From a bacterium (GTDB lineage: Bacteria; UBP14; UBA6098; B30-G16): a stretch of DNA of 11,920 nt. The notes below the pieces were generated by a model. It saw only the letters and a list, made by a program, of their open reading frames with translations, had not been told where the DNA came from and made no database searches. The DNA is taken from NCBI GenBank assembly GCA_003645115.1, contig QNEG01000022.1, positions 1 to 11,920 on the forward strand. Reading direction: 5' to 3'. How positions within the stretch are numbered: the first letter of the stretch is position 1; every line of letters starts with the position of its first letter. Below, piece by piece: positions 1 to 7,310 of this stretch. The translations under genes and the position numbers were made by a program.

Positions 1-2
1 AT

Positions 3-1508
3 GTGACCACTATGTATTTGCTCCAAAGTGTGACCAACGATTTCCGCAAGAGTTTGTTCGGTAAGATATTAAATTTACCACTGGCGTTTTTTCACAAAGT
101 CAAGACAGGAGAATTAATTTCGCGAATTGTCAGCGATGTGCAGATGATGCAAAATTCTGTGGCAGTCACCATAGTGGATATGATAAGAGACCCATTGCAA
201 GTGTTCGTATATTATGCGTTCCTTCTGACAATAGATTTCAAGATGACATTGATAATCACGCTGGTTGCGCCAATAATTATAGTGGTGATGTCGGTTATCG
301 GACGCTATCTTCGAAGATACGGCACCAGAATGCAGGAGAAAATGGCAGAACTGACCTCGATAATTCAGGAAGGGATTTCCGGAATCCGTGTGGTGAAAGT
401 ATTCAATGCTATTAATTTTGAACTGGAGAAGTTCAAAAAAGTGGCGGATAAATATCTTCACAGTTTGATGAAAATGTATCGAGTGAATCGCTTATCCGGA
501 CCATTCAATGAAACAGTGGGAGCTGTTATCGCCTCTTCTCTATTATGGTATGGTGGGAATAAAGTGCTTATGGGCACCGGTCCCTCGCCAGCAGAATTTA
601 TGCAATATGTGATTACTTTGCTGTTGTTGATGGAACCGGTGAAATTATTTATGGACAAAGTAAATCGTGTCCAGCAGGGATTAGCTGCGAGCAAAAGAGT
701 ATTCACATTATTAGACCATAAACCGACGGTGCCATTACCACAGGGCGACAAGAAAATCGATAGTTTAAAGAAAAGAATTTTGTTTGATAATGTATCATTC
801 AAGTATGAAGGGAACGATGAATTCGCATTGCGGAATTTCTCATTGGAAATACCCAAGGGAGAAGTGGTCGCACTGGTGGGACATTCTGGAGCTGGGAAAT
901 CCACTGTCGCCGACCTGCTGGCAAGATTTTACGACCCTACCGAAGGCAATATTCTGGTGGATGATACTAATCTGAAAGAAATATCGATGAATAGCTGGAA
1001 AAATATGCTGGGTATGGTAACTCAAGAGGTTATTCTGTTTAATGATACTATATTAGCCAACATCGCATATTGCGATAGTAATCCCGACCTGGAGCGTGTG
1101 GTGAATTCTGCTCGAGCTGCCAATGCACTGGATTTTATCGAGCAATTGCCACAAAAGTTCGAGACTATAATCGGCGATAGAGGGATGAAACTTTCCGGTG
1201 GAGAAAGACAACGAATAGCCATAGCTCGCGCCATATATCGCAATCCACAAGTGCTGATATTCGATGAGGCTACCAGTGCTTTGGATTCGCTGTCTGAGAA
1301 ATTGGTTCAGGAGGCTATAGATAGATTGATGGCAGGCAGGACTGTCCTGGTGATAGCTCACAGACTATCCACAATTATTCATTCACATAAAATTGTGATG
1401 TTGGATAAAGGAACAAAAGTTGCGGAGGGAAAACATCGAGTCCTGCTGGAACAGTCACCTCAATATAAGGAATTGTATGAGATGCAATTTGCAATCGGGC
1501 GGAAATAA
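3..1508 (+). CDS. MsbA-type ABC exporter, permease fused to ATPase (5' end outside window)
   Basis: This is a half-transporter of the exporter class, with a membrane domain followed by an ATPase. Relatives dimerise in the inner membrane and flip lipids (lipid A, glycolipids) or export peptides or drugs. Visible are four hydrophobic segments (about residues 52-78, 79-103, 169-190 and 199-218 of the part shown). The ATPase is complete: Walker A GHSGAGKST (293-301), Q-loop Q341, signature LSGGE (397-401), Walker B LIFDE (418-422), D-loop SALD (425-428) and H-loop H453. The frame is open to the left edge, and only about 500 of the usual 570-600 residues are present, so the first two membrane helices lie outside; the GTG at base 3 is very probably an internal Val codon. 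It is the only + strand gene and converges on the M16 gene. Family is certain. The lipid A (MsbA) assignment is a guess, as the substrate cannot be read from sequence. Confidence 0.93.
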   Translation: MTTMYLLQSVTNDFRKSLFGKILNLPLAFFHKVKTGELISRIVSDVQMMQNSVAVTIVDMIRDPLQVFVYYAFLLTIDFKMTLIITLVAPIIIVVMSVIGRYLRRYGTRMQEKMAELTSIIQEGISGIRVVKVFNAINFELEKFKKVADKYLHSLMKMYRVNRLSGPFNETVGAVIASSLLWYGGNKVLMGTGPSPAEFMQYVITLLLLMEPVKLFMDKVNRVQQGLAASKRVFTLLDHKPTVPLPQGDKKIDSLKKRILFDNVSFKYEGNDEFALRNFSLEIPKGEVVALVGHSGAGKSTVADLLARFYDPTEGNILVDDTNLKEISMNSWKNMLGMVTQEVILFNDTILANIAYCDSNPDLERVVNSARAANALDFIEQLPQKFETIIGDRGMKLSGGERQRIAIARAIYRNPQVLIFDEATSALDSLSEKLVQEAIDRLMAGRTVLVIAHRLSTIIHSHKIVMLDKGTKVAEGKHRVLLEQSPQYKELYEMQFAIGRK

Positions 1509-1549
1509 TGTTTGCGAAATTTCTCGGGAAAGATAGTTAATGTTCGATT

Positions 1550-2869
1550 TTATATGGCGGGAAAGATTTCGGCGATTTTCGTCTCCACAATTTCCAGCGG
1601 GATGTCCTGGATTTCTTTTGTATTTATATCGCCCAATGCAAATGCCACTATTTTTTGTGGCGTAAATAGTTCCTGTGCCAGCCGATTGATTTCCTCGGCA
1701 GAAACCGCCATAATTCTTTCGGTAGTTTCTCCAGCAGAAATAGAGTGGTTCAGATATCGATAACTTTCTATCGTTCTGTTTAGATTAGTCCATAGACTTT
1801 CCGCAGAAAGCAATAGTCTTCCTCTGATGAAATTTTTGGCATTGTTCAACTCTTTTTCACTCACCATAGATTGAGCAATCTCGTTTATTTGCTTAAATAT
1901 TTGGTTAGCAGTTTTATTTAGATTGGTTTGTGGAGTGCCAGCATAAACCGCCCACAGTCCAGTATTCGTATAGAATTCATAGAAAGATTGGATATTGTAT
2001 GCGAGTCCCATTTCCTCTCGTATAATCTGAAACAACCTGCTGGATGAACCTCTACCCAGAATAACATCTAAAAGCACCAGAGCATATCTTCGCTCGTCGC
2101 TAAATGGAAATGTCCTTACTCCGACGAAAAAATGAATTTGCTGAGCGACTCGAGGAATAATTACAAATTTACCATCGAAATCGTTTCCATATTTTAGATT
2201 ATATTTTCTTTTATTATTTTTCATCCTCGGGCAGGATAAGTATTTACTCACCAATTCCACAAATCGCAATGGCTCGACAGCGCCAGCTGCACCTATCAAG
2301 ATATTTTCATCACAATAATAATTTCTCCAGTAATCTGCCAAATCGTCTCTGCTGATTTGGGCGACAGTTTTTTGAGTTCCCATAATCGGTCTGCCCAATG
2401 ATGTATTCCCGAAGAGTAACATAAGGAATAGTTCCTGTGCCAGTGATTCCGGTTCATCGTTTATGTCATCTATTTCGGCAAAAATCACATTTCGTTCCAT
2501 TTCCACATCTTTCGGTCTCATCATCGGTCTGGAAACTAAATCTGATAGTATTCTCACTGCCATATCTACATTTTCGCCCAACACGGTAGCATAATAACAG
2601 GTCTCTTCCTTGGATGTGTATGCATCGATTCCACCGCCGAGACTCTCTATATTTTCCACTATTTCTCGGCTGGAGAAATTCTCCGTTCCACGAAACACTA
2701 TATGTTCCAAAAAATGATTTATCCCCTGTAATTTTTCAGGTTCCAAGGCGGAACCCGATAATACCCAGAATCCAGTCACCAGTGCTCGTCGATATGGTAT
2801 GGGAAGCAGTATTATTCGCACTCCATCGCCTATTCGGTATTCCTCTACATTGAAATCCTTTTTGCCCAT
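1550..2869 (-). CDS. M16-family zinc metallopeptidase (processing-peptidase/insulinase type)
   Basis: This is a zinc endopeptidase of the pitrilysin/mitochondrial processing peptidase family, which degrades or trims peptides inside a clamshell chamber. The inverted zinc motif HFLEH is at residues 52-56 (ligands H52 and H56, catalytic base E55). The third ligand fits E132, exactly 76 residues after H56, in the usual (V)IxxEI context. The C-terminal half has the typical GRGSSSRLF segment (272-280) and a conserved Arg/Tyr pair (R284, Y291 in REEMGLAY). At 439 residues it is a normal-length bacterial M16B subunit with both domains and an active site, not an inactive partner. No signal peptide is seen, so it is probably cytoplasmic. 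The ATG at 2869 gives the normal family N-terminus but has no clear Shine-Dalgarno. It starts 29 bases after the nucleotidyltransferase stop, so co-transcription and perhaps coupled translation are likely. The physiological substrate is unknown. Confidence 0.95.
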   Translation of the reverse strand: MGKKDFNVEEYRIGDGVRIILLPIPYRRALVTGFWVLSGSALEPEKLQGINHFLEHIVFRGTENFSSREIVENIESLGGGIDAYTSKEETCYYATVLGENVDMAVRILSDLVSRPMMRPKDVEMERNVIFAEIDDINDEPESLAQELFLMLLFGNTSLGRPIMGTQKTVAQISRDDLADYWRNYYCDENILIGAAGAVEPLRFVELVSKYLSCPRMKNNKRKYNLKYGNDFDGKFVIIPRVAQQIHFFVGVRTFPFSDERRYALVLLDVILGRGSSSRLFQIIREEMGLAYNIQSFYEFYTNTGLWAVYAGTPQTNLNKTANQIFKQINEIAQSMVSEKELNNAKNFIRGRLLLSAESLWTNLNRTIESYRYLNHSISAGETTERIMAVSAEEINRLAQELFTPQKIVAFALGDINTKEIQDIPLEIVETKIAEIFPAI

Positions 2870-2898
2870 TTTTATGCTATGATTATTGGTGTGACAAA

Positions 2899-3636
2899 TT
2901 ATTTATTTTCTCTCTGCTTGAATTCACGAATAATACGAACAGTCTGGTAATACGCCTCGATAGAAGCGCCAGCGTCTGCCCAGAAACCCTCCAGTATAGA
3001 ATATTTCAATTTGCCCTTATGAAGATAAGCATTATTTACATCGGTGATTTCGAGTTCTCCTCTGTCGGATGGTTCCAATCTCTTTATTATATCGAACACA
3101 TCGGGGTCATACATATAAATTCCCACTACTGCATATTTGGATGGTGGTATTTTGGGTTTCTCGATTATTTCCAGTATTTCTCCATTGGAATCGAATTTTG
3201 CCACCCCATAATCGGTAGGGTCATCGACCTCTTTTAATATAATTCTGGCGCCGTCTTTTTGCTGGTCGAATTCTTCTACTGCCTCGGTAAGTTTCTCCTC
3301 GATAATATTATCGCCCAAAAATACCACTACTTTCTCGCCATCCACAAAATGCTCACACAACCCCAATGCTTCAGCAATTCCGCCTTCTTCTTCCTGATAT
3401 GTATAGTTTAGATGTTTCAATCCAAATTCTCTTCCATTTCCCAGCAATCTAAGGAATTCACCGGCGTGATTTCCACCACATACAATCATAATATCATCCA
3501 CACCAGCCTCTACCAGTGATTTTATAGGATAATATATCATCGGCTCGTCATATACCGGAAGCAAGTGCTTATTCGTAATTTTGGTTAGTGGATAAAGTCT
3601 GGTTCCTAATCCACCTGCAAGAATCACACCTTTCAT
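2899..3636 (-). CDS. rfbA: glucose-1-phosphate thymidylyltransferase-like nucleotidyltransferase (short form)
   Basis: The predicted reaction is dTTP + glucose-1-phosphate to dTDP-glucose + PPi, the first step to dTDP-rhamnose and related surface sugars. The N-terminus carries the nucleotide-binding LAGGLGTR loop (residues 6-13), followed by NKHLLPVYD (22-30) and PMIYYP (32-37). Further on are GDN (108-110, metal and phosphate binding), EKP (159-161) and WADAG (219-223). At 245 residues it lacks the C-terminal helical extension of the roughly 290-residue RmlA enzymes. It resembles the shorter group common in archaea and anaerobic bacteria, in which His (H24) often replaces the Gln of KQLLP. 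The start at 3636 is supported by AAGGAG six bases upstream. It follows rnfC by 41 bases and precedes the M16 gene by 29. The rest of the rhamnose pathway (rmlBCD) is not in the window; a glycosyltransferase lies two genes upstream. Family is certain, but preference for dTTP over UTP is inferred. Confidence 0.92.
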   Translation of the reverse strand: MKGVILAGGLGTRLYPLTKITNKHLLPVYDEPMIYYPIKSLVEAGVDDIMIVCGGNHAGEFLRLLGNGREFGLKHLNYTYQEEEGGIAEALGLCEHFVDGEKVVVFLGDNIIEEKLTEAVEEFDQQKDGARIILKEVDDPTDYGVAKFDSNGEILEIIEKPKIPPSKYAVVGIYMYDPDVFDIIKRLEPSDRGELEITDVNNAYLHKGKLKYSILEGFWADAGASIEAYYQTVRIIREFKQRENK

Positions 3637-3677
3637 AAATTTCTCCTTAATCCCATTTACAAACAGAATTTACCATA

Positions 3678-4988
3678 TTATTTTTTTGCCATCTGTTTAA
3701 TTTCTGCTTTTGCCCATCGTATATATTGCAATAGATTTATGTTAGCTGGGCAAATAAACGCACAACTGCCACATTCGATACAATCATTAGCGCCAAGTCT
3801 ATCGGCGATATTGAATTTCCCATATTTTGCATTATGAGCGATAGAAGTTGGCAACAATCTTGCTGGGCAAATATCCACACAATTTGCGCACAGGATACAG
3901 GCAGTTTCGTCACCGATTTTGGATTGTTCTGCGGGAAAAAATAACACTCCACTGGTTCCTTTGGTGACAGATGCTTGCAGTGTCCATTGAGCAATTCCCA
4001 TCATAGGTCCGCCCATAATTACTTTTCCTACTTCTGTTGTGGTTCCGACAATTTCGAGCAATCTCGAGATTGGTGTTCCAATTCTTACTAAAAAATTACC
4101 GGGATTTTCTGTGGCTAATCCTGACACGGTGACTACTCTTTCCACCAATGGTATTCCATCTATTACTGCATCGCGAATTGCCTTTGCCGTGCCCACATTT
4201 TGCACATAACATCCCACATCGAATGGCAATCCACCGCTGGGAACCTCCAATCCAGTAAGCGCATTTATCAGTTGTTTCTCTGCTCCCTGTGGGTATTTGG
4301 TTTTCAGTTCGGCAACTTCGATATCATCACCGCCGATAGTCTTTCGCATTATCTCTATTGCATCGGGCTTATTATTTTCTATTGCCATAATCAATCTTTT
4401 TGCGCCCAATGCATACTTTATCATTAGTGCGCCTTCTATGATATGCTGGGGATATTCCAGCATAAGTCTATGGTCTGCGGTAAGATATGGTTCACATTCT
4501 GCGCCGTTTAATATTACAGTATCGATTTTCTTATCCTTGGGTGGAGATAGTTTCACTTGGGTAGGAAAAGTTGCACCACCCATACCGACTATACCTGCCT
4601 CACCAGCGATTTTAGCAAATTCTTCGGGTGGCAAATTCTCCCAATCGGTATGAGGTTCTAATTCCTCGGCGGGAGTATCCTCGCCATCGTTCTCTATCAC
4701 CACAGCGGGAGAATATGAACCCAGAAAATGTGGAATATCCTCGATAGATTTTACTTTTCCTGAAACGGGTGAATGAATATTCGCAGAGATAAATCCTGAA
4801 GCCTCCGCAATTTTTTGTCCCATCTTCACCTCATCGCCTTTTTTCACTATTGGATTAGCTGGTGCCCCGATATGCTGTGAAAGTGGCACATATAATACTT
4901 CAGGGGCATCTATTTTCTCGAGCGATTTATTTTCGGTAAAATGTTTATTTTCCGGGGGATGAATCCCGCCCTTAAAGGTAATTCCCAT
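3678..4988 (-). CDS. rnfC: RnfC, NADH-binding iron-sulfur subunit of the Rnf electron-transport complex
   Basis: RnfC is the peripheral subunit of the membrane complex that couples electron flow between reduced ferredoxin and NAD+ to Na+ or H+ transport; it carries the NADH/flavin site. The N-terminus has the RnfC hallmark GGIHPPENK (residues 7-15), then a lipoyl-like/barrel-sandwich region with SPVSGKV (73-79). The NuoF-like nucleotide/flavin fold shows GMGGATFPT (135-143) and NGAECEPY (161-168). The C-terminus has two 4Fe-4S motifs: C364, C367, C370, C374 and C403, C406, C409, C413, all intact. At 436 residues it is the compact form found in anaerobes, without the long repeat tail of the enterobacterial protein. 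A strong AAGGAGG seven bases before the ATG fixes the start. Oddly, its neighbours are a glycosyltransferase (66 bases upstream) and a nucleotidyltransferase (41 bases downstream). No rnfD, rnfG, rnfE, rnfA or rnfB lies in the window, although rnfC usually leads an rnfCDGEAB operon. Confidence 0.96.
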   Translation of the reverse strand: MGITFKGGIHPPENKHFTENKSLEKIDAPEVLYVPLSQHIGAPANPIVKKGDEVKMGQKIAEASGFISANIHSPVSGKVKSIEDIPHFLGSYSPAVVIENDGEDTPAEELEPHTDWENLPPEEFAKIAGEAGIVGMGGATFPTQVKLSPPKDKKIDTVILNGAECEPYLTADHRLMLEYPQHIIEGALMIKYALGAKRLIMAIENNKPDAIEIMRKTIGGDDIEVAELKTKYPQGAEKQLINALTGLEVPSGGLPFDVGCYVQNVGTAKAIRDAVIDGIPLVERVVTVSGLATENPGNFLVRIGTPISRLLEIVGTTTEVGKVIMGGPMMGIAQWTLQASVTKGTSGVLFFPAEQSKIGDETACILCANCVDICPARLLPTSIAHNAKYGKFNIADRLGANDCIECGSCAFICPANINLLQYIRWAKAEIKQMAKK

Positions 4989-5022
4989 ATATGCGCCTCC
5001 TTACACTGACTATTTATTTCAA

Positions 5023-5059
5023 GATAAAATTTCCCATTCAAAAGGCAAATGATTTTATC
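5023..5059 (-). other. imperfect hairpin between the glycosyltransferase and rnfC
   Basis: On the - strand GATAAAA (5059-5053) can pair with TTTTATC (5029-5023). Inside it TTTGCC can pair with GGGAAA apart from one mismatch. The loop is about eight bases and there is a small bulge on one side. The 5' arm covers the glycosyltransferase stop codon, and the 3' arm ends about 20 bases before the rnfC Shine-Dalgarno. No run of T follows on either strand, so it is not a standard intrinsic terminator. It could be a processing or stability element for the mRNA, or simply chance in AT-rich DNA. Confidence 0.25.
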
Positions 5060-6221
5060 CGAAAATATCTGGATTCTGCTCGAATATTGCTTTCAATTTT
5101 GCGCCCAGAGTATTTTCCTTATGGTTATATAATTCTCTCTTTTTTGCTGCCTGTTTACCGATTCTTTCTCGTAGTGTAGGGTTTCGATAAAGTCGAATAA
5201 TTCTTTCTGCCATCGAATCGATATCACCGGTCGGTATTAAAAAACCATCCACACCATCCTCGATTTGAAACTTCAATCCGCCGGTATTATATGCTATAGC
5301 TGGAGTTCCAGAAATCATTGCCTCGGCAAGTGTCTTACCGAAACACTCATAATACGATGGCACCAGAACCACATCGCTACTGGACATATATGAATATATA
5401 GTATTATTCTGCCGCATACCCAGTATTTTCACATTATTGTTCAGGTCGAATTCATCGATTTTTCGCAGGATAGTGTCCCGTAGTTTTCCATCGCCGATAA
5501 GGAAAAAATGTGCGTTCCCATCGGTTTTGGGAACAACCTTTCTCGCTACTTCGATAATGTCTAATACACCTTTGGATTTATCGAATCTTCCCACGAAAAG
5601 TATGTTAAATTTTTCGGGTTCTGAAAATATCGGCTCGATTTTTTGCACCTGAAAAAATTCCGGTGGATAGTATAAGCTATGGATTTCTATATCATCCGGA
5701 TTTATTCCCGAATCCACCAATTGCGTATATGGTAATGGTCCATTGCACATAGTTCTAACATATTTTTTATCCCTCACTATTTGAATGGTGAATTTTTGGA
5801 TGAATTTGGATATAATATTTCGGTTATGGTAAATTTCGCTGTGGAACACTAAAACCATTTTTTTTCTAAACAATTTGGCGAAAAGATATGGAATGATAGC
5901 ATCCACAGGCGCGCCGACTACGGCGATTATTTTCGGTCGATATCTTATCAAGAGTAGGAATTCATATAGCTCGTATATAATTCGCAGTGACCATCGTTTA
6001 ACCGACCAGCCTGAAACCGATATTGGAAATACTTTGTATATCCGATTTTCAGTTTTCTTTCTAGCTAATCTATCGCGTTTGCCAATCATCAGTGTTTTTC
6101 TTTTGCCCGCGGCAAATTCATATTGCTCGGTGTAACCATAAACAGAATCGAAGCGGTATTTTTTTTCATCGCACTCTGCGATAGGGTCACCGTATCTGAT
6201 TATCGCAATCTCCACTGTCAT
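5055..6221 (-). CDS. GT4-family glycosyltransferase (GT-B fold)
   Basis: This is a retaining glycosyltransferase that moves a sugar from a nucleotide-sugar donor to a surface polysaccharide, lipid or protein acceptor. The N-terminal acceptor domain is divergent. The C-terminal donor domain is clear: VGRFDKSKGV (residues 210-219), LIGDGK (241-246), and the E-x7-E pair E292/E300 within PSYYECFGKTLAEAM, followed by SGTPAIAYNTGG (304-315). The length of 388 residues is normal. The frame stays open upstream to a GTG at 6356, but I chose the ATG at 6221: it has GGAG six bases upstream, and the protein then begins with a beta-strand (MTVEIAIIRYGD) as expected for GT-B. The 45 extra residues would be a very hydrophobic, AT-driven stretch. 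It leads the second run of - strand genes, with rnfC 66 bases downstream. Neither donor nor acceptor sugar can be told; the nearby thymidylyltransferase makes a dTDP-sugar or its product a reasonable guess. Confidence 0.9.
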   Translation of the reverse strand: MTVEIAIIRYGDPIAECDEKKYRFDSVYGYTEQYEFAAGKRKTLMIGKRDRLARKKTENRIYKVFPISVSGWSVKRWSLRIIYELYEFLLLIRYRPKIIAVVGAPVDAIIPYLFAKLFRKKMVLVFHSEIYHNRNIISKFIQKFTIQIVRDKKYVRTMCNGPLPYTQLVDSGINPDDIEIHSLYYPPEFFQVQKIEPIFSEPEKFNILFVGRFDKSKGVLDIIEVARKVVPKTDGNAHFFLIGDGKLRDTILRKIDEFDLNNNVKILGMRQNNTIYSYMSSSDVVLVPSYYECFGKTLAEAMISGTPAIAYNTGGLKFQIEDGVDGFLIPTGDIDSMAERIIRLYRNPTLRERIGKQAAKKRELYNHKENTLGAKLKAIFEQNPDIFG

Positions 6222-6537
6222 AATTTTCTCCGAAATGTTCAAACCAAATAGTAAATTACTCCGAATTAATCGAATTACAATTATTTTATATAGAAATGGA
6301 TAATAAATGGAAAATATAATTCGATAAATCAGACGAGCGGGAATGATTAGTGCCACAATAGGGACTCTAAAAAGTGGAATATTGGTTTATAATCCTTTCA
6401 TCAAATTCCTTCTATGTAGTCTATTTTCGCCGTAAAGAAATAACGGACTAAACATCGCCAGTGCTATAAAATCCATAATTACAGAGATATTAGATTTTGC
6501 TTTACCGGTAGTGGTCGCTCGTATTCCCCGATATTTA
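6222..6537. other. 316-base interval with no convincing gene; probable promoter region of the second gene run
   Basis: This is the only long gap in the - strand block, and its half nearest the glycosyltransferase is strongly AT-rich. An open frame with ATG at 6578 (63 codons, overlapping the PrsW gene end, stop at 6387-6389) is in the same frame as the glycosyltransferase. Only that stop separates it from the upstream extension of the glycosyltransferase frame. It has one possible membrane segment and several internal ATGs, but no good Shine-Dalgarno and no family I recognise. Next to the glycosyltransferase start, CGAATTA occurs twice on the + strand (6262-6268 and 6271-6277), nine bases apart. 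I could not find a -35/-10 pair good enough to call. The interval may hold a promoter, a very small membrane protein, or a decayed gene. Confidence 0.5.
6228..6231 (-). promoter_or_regulatory. ribosome binding site deciding the glycosyltransferase start
   Basis: On the - strand the sequence reads GGAG, six bases of A/T, then ATG at 6221. It matches the anti-Shine-Dalgarno core with good spacing. It is similar in form to the sites before the nucleotidyltransferase (AAGGAG, 3643-3648) and rnfC (AAGGAGG, 4996-5002). No comparable site precedes the GTG at 6356, so the shorter protein is preferred. Confidence 0.7.
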
Positions 6538-7290
6538 TTATCCAATATCATTTCTTTCGTCATATTGGTCGAGTTCATCGGGGATTTTATCCGGATTGAA
6601 AGGTGATACCGACTCGGATTTGCGAATCAGATGTCTGAGAACAATCCACAGTCCGAACACGAACGGAATCACCATAATTGCCATAGTGATTCCTATTACA
6701 TTCGGGAAAATATTTTTCGACATTAGAAAGAAATTAAACAATCCGTGAGCGCCAGCAGCGAGAAGTAATCCGGTGAATGCGAGTCTTCTTGCGATAGTGG
6801 GATGGAATTTTCCTCTGCCTAATCCATAACCCCACAGTGCGGAAAACAGCAGATGTCCCAGAGTAGATAGTGGTCCTCGAATAAGTATTATTGCGGTTCC
6901 GAACTTGTTTATGTATATGAAGTTTTCCAGTGATGCAAATCCCAGTGCAGCAGCAGATGAATAAATTATCCCATCGATGGGTTCATTGAAATCTTTGGTG
7001 AAATATATTCCGAAAATAACCACTCCGAATTTTGCGAATTCCTCGATAATTCCGGCGATAAACCACGATAATGAAATCGCCTTGTATAGTGAGTCTATAT
7101 TTCCCGAAATTCCCATCAATTCAGAAAAACCTGCTTCAATCAGCGCAACCGGGATTACCATAAGTATTCCGCCCACAAATATTAGGATTATTTTTCCAAT
7201 CGGTTCGGGTTCAAAAATATCGCTTTTGTAAATATACCACATCCACAGGATTCCGGGTATCATCGCCACCATAAAATTAAATATGCACAT
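6538..7290 (-). CDS. PrsW-family intramembrane metalloprotease
   Basis: This polytopic membrane protein belongs to the PrsW group of the CPBP-like intramembrane proteases. In Bacillus subtilis PrsW makes the first cut in the anti-sigma factor RsiW. The family motifs are all present: IIEEFAK (residues 81-87, E83/E84), PIDG (104-107), GFASLEN (117-123), H146 in the next helix and H182 in AHGLFNF. The Glu and His residues are the expected metal ligands and catalytic residues. About seven hydrophobic segments are followed by a charged tail of about 30 residues (from about 221), probably cytoplasmic. The ATG at 7290 has only a weak AGG upstream; the ATG codons at residues 7 and 10 are plausible alternatives, and the third has GGTGG nearby. 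The gene begins 20 bases after the stop of the large secreted protein, so they are probably co-transcribed. No sigma/anti-sigma pair lies in the window, so the substrate is unknown. Confidence 0.9.
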   Translation of the reverse strand: MCIFNFMVAMIPGILWMWYIYKSDIFEPEPIGKIILIFVGGILMVIPVALIEAGFSELMGISGNIDSLYKAISLSWFIAGIIEEFAKFGVVIFGIYFTKDFNEPIDGIIYSSAAALGFASLENFIYINKFGTAIILIRGPLSTLGHLLFSALWGYGLGRGKFHPTIARRLAFTGLLLAAGAHGLFNFFLMSKNIFPNVIGITMAIMVIPFVFGLWIVLRHLIRKSESVSPFNPDKIPDELDQYDERNDIG

Positions 7291-7310
7291 TATAAACTAA
7301 CCTGTGAGAA

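Noticed and set aside
3..5. GTG at base 3 as the true start of the ABC exporter
   Set aside because: The protein would lack the first two membrane helices, and the frame simply begins at the window edge; the gene almost certainly continues to the left.
1509..1549. Bidirectional terminator between the convergent ABC exporter and M16 genes
   Set aside because: Only a four-pair stem (TTTC/GAAA) can be drawn, with no adjacent T run, which is too weak to call.
6222..6356. N-terminal 45-residue extension of the glycosyltransferase from a GTG start
   Set aside because: There is no ribosome site before the GTG, the stretch is very AT-rich, and the ATG at 6221 has a well-spaced GGAG and gives a normal GT-B N-terminus.
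6387..6578. 63-codon open frame overlapping the end of the PrsW gene as a real small gene
   Set aside because: There is no good Shine-Dalgarno, no recognisable family, and the start lies inside the PrsW gene. It is described with the interval instead of being called as a gene.
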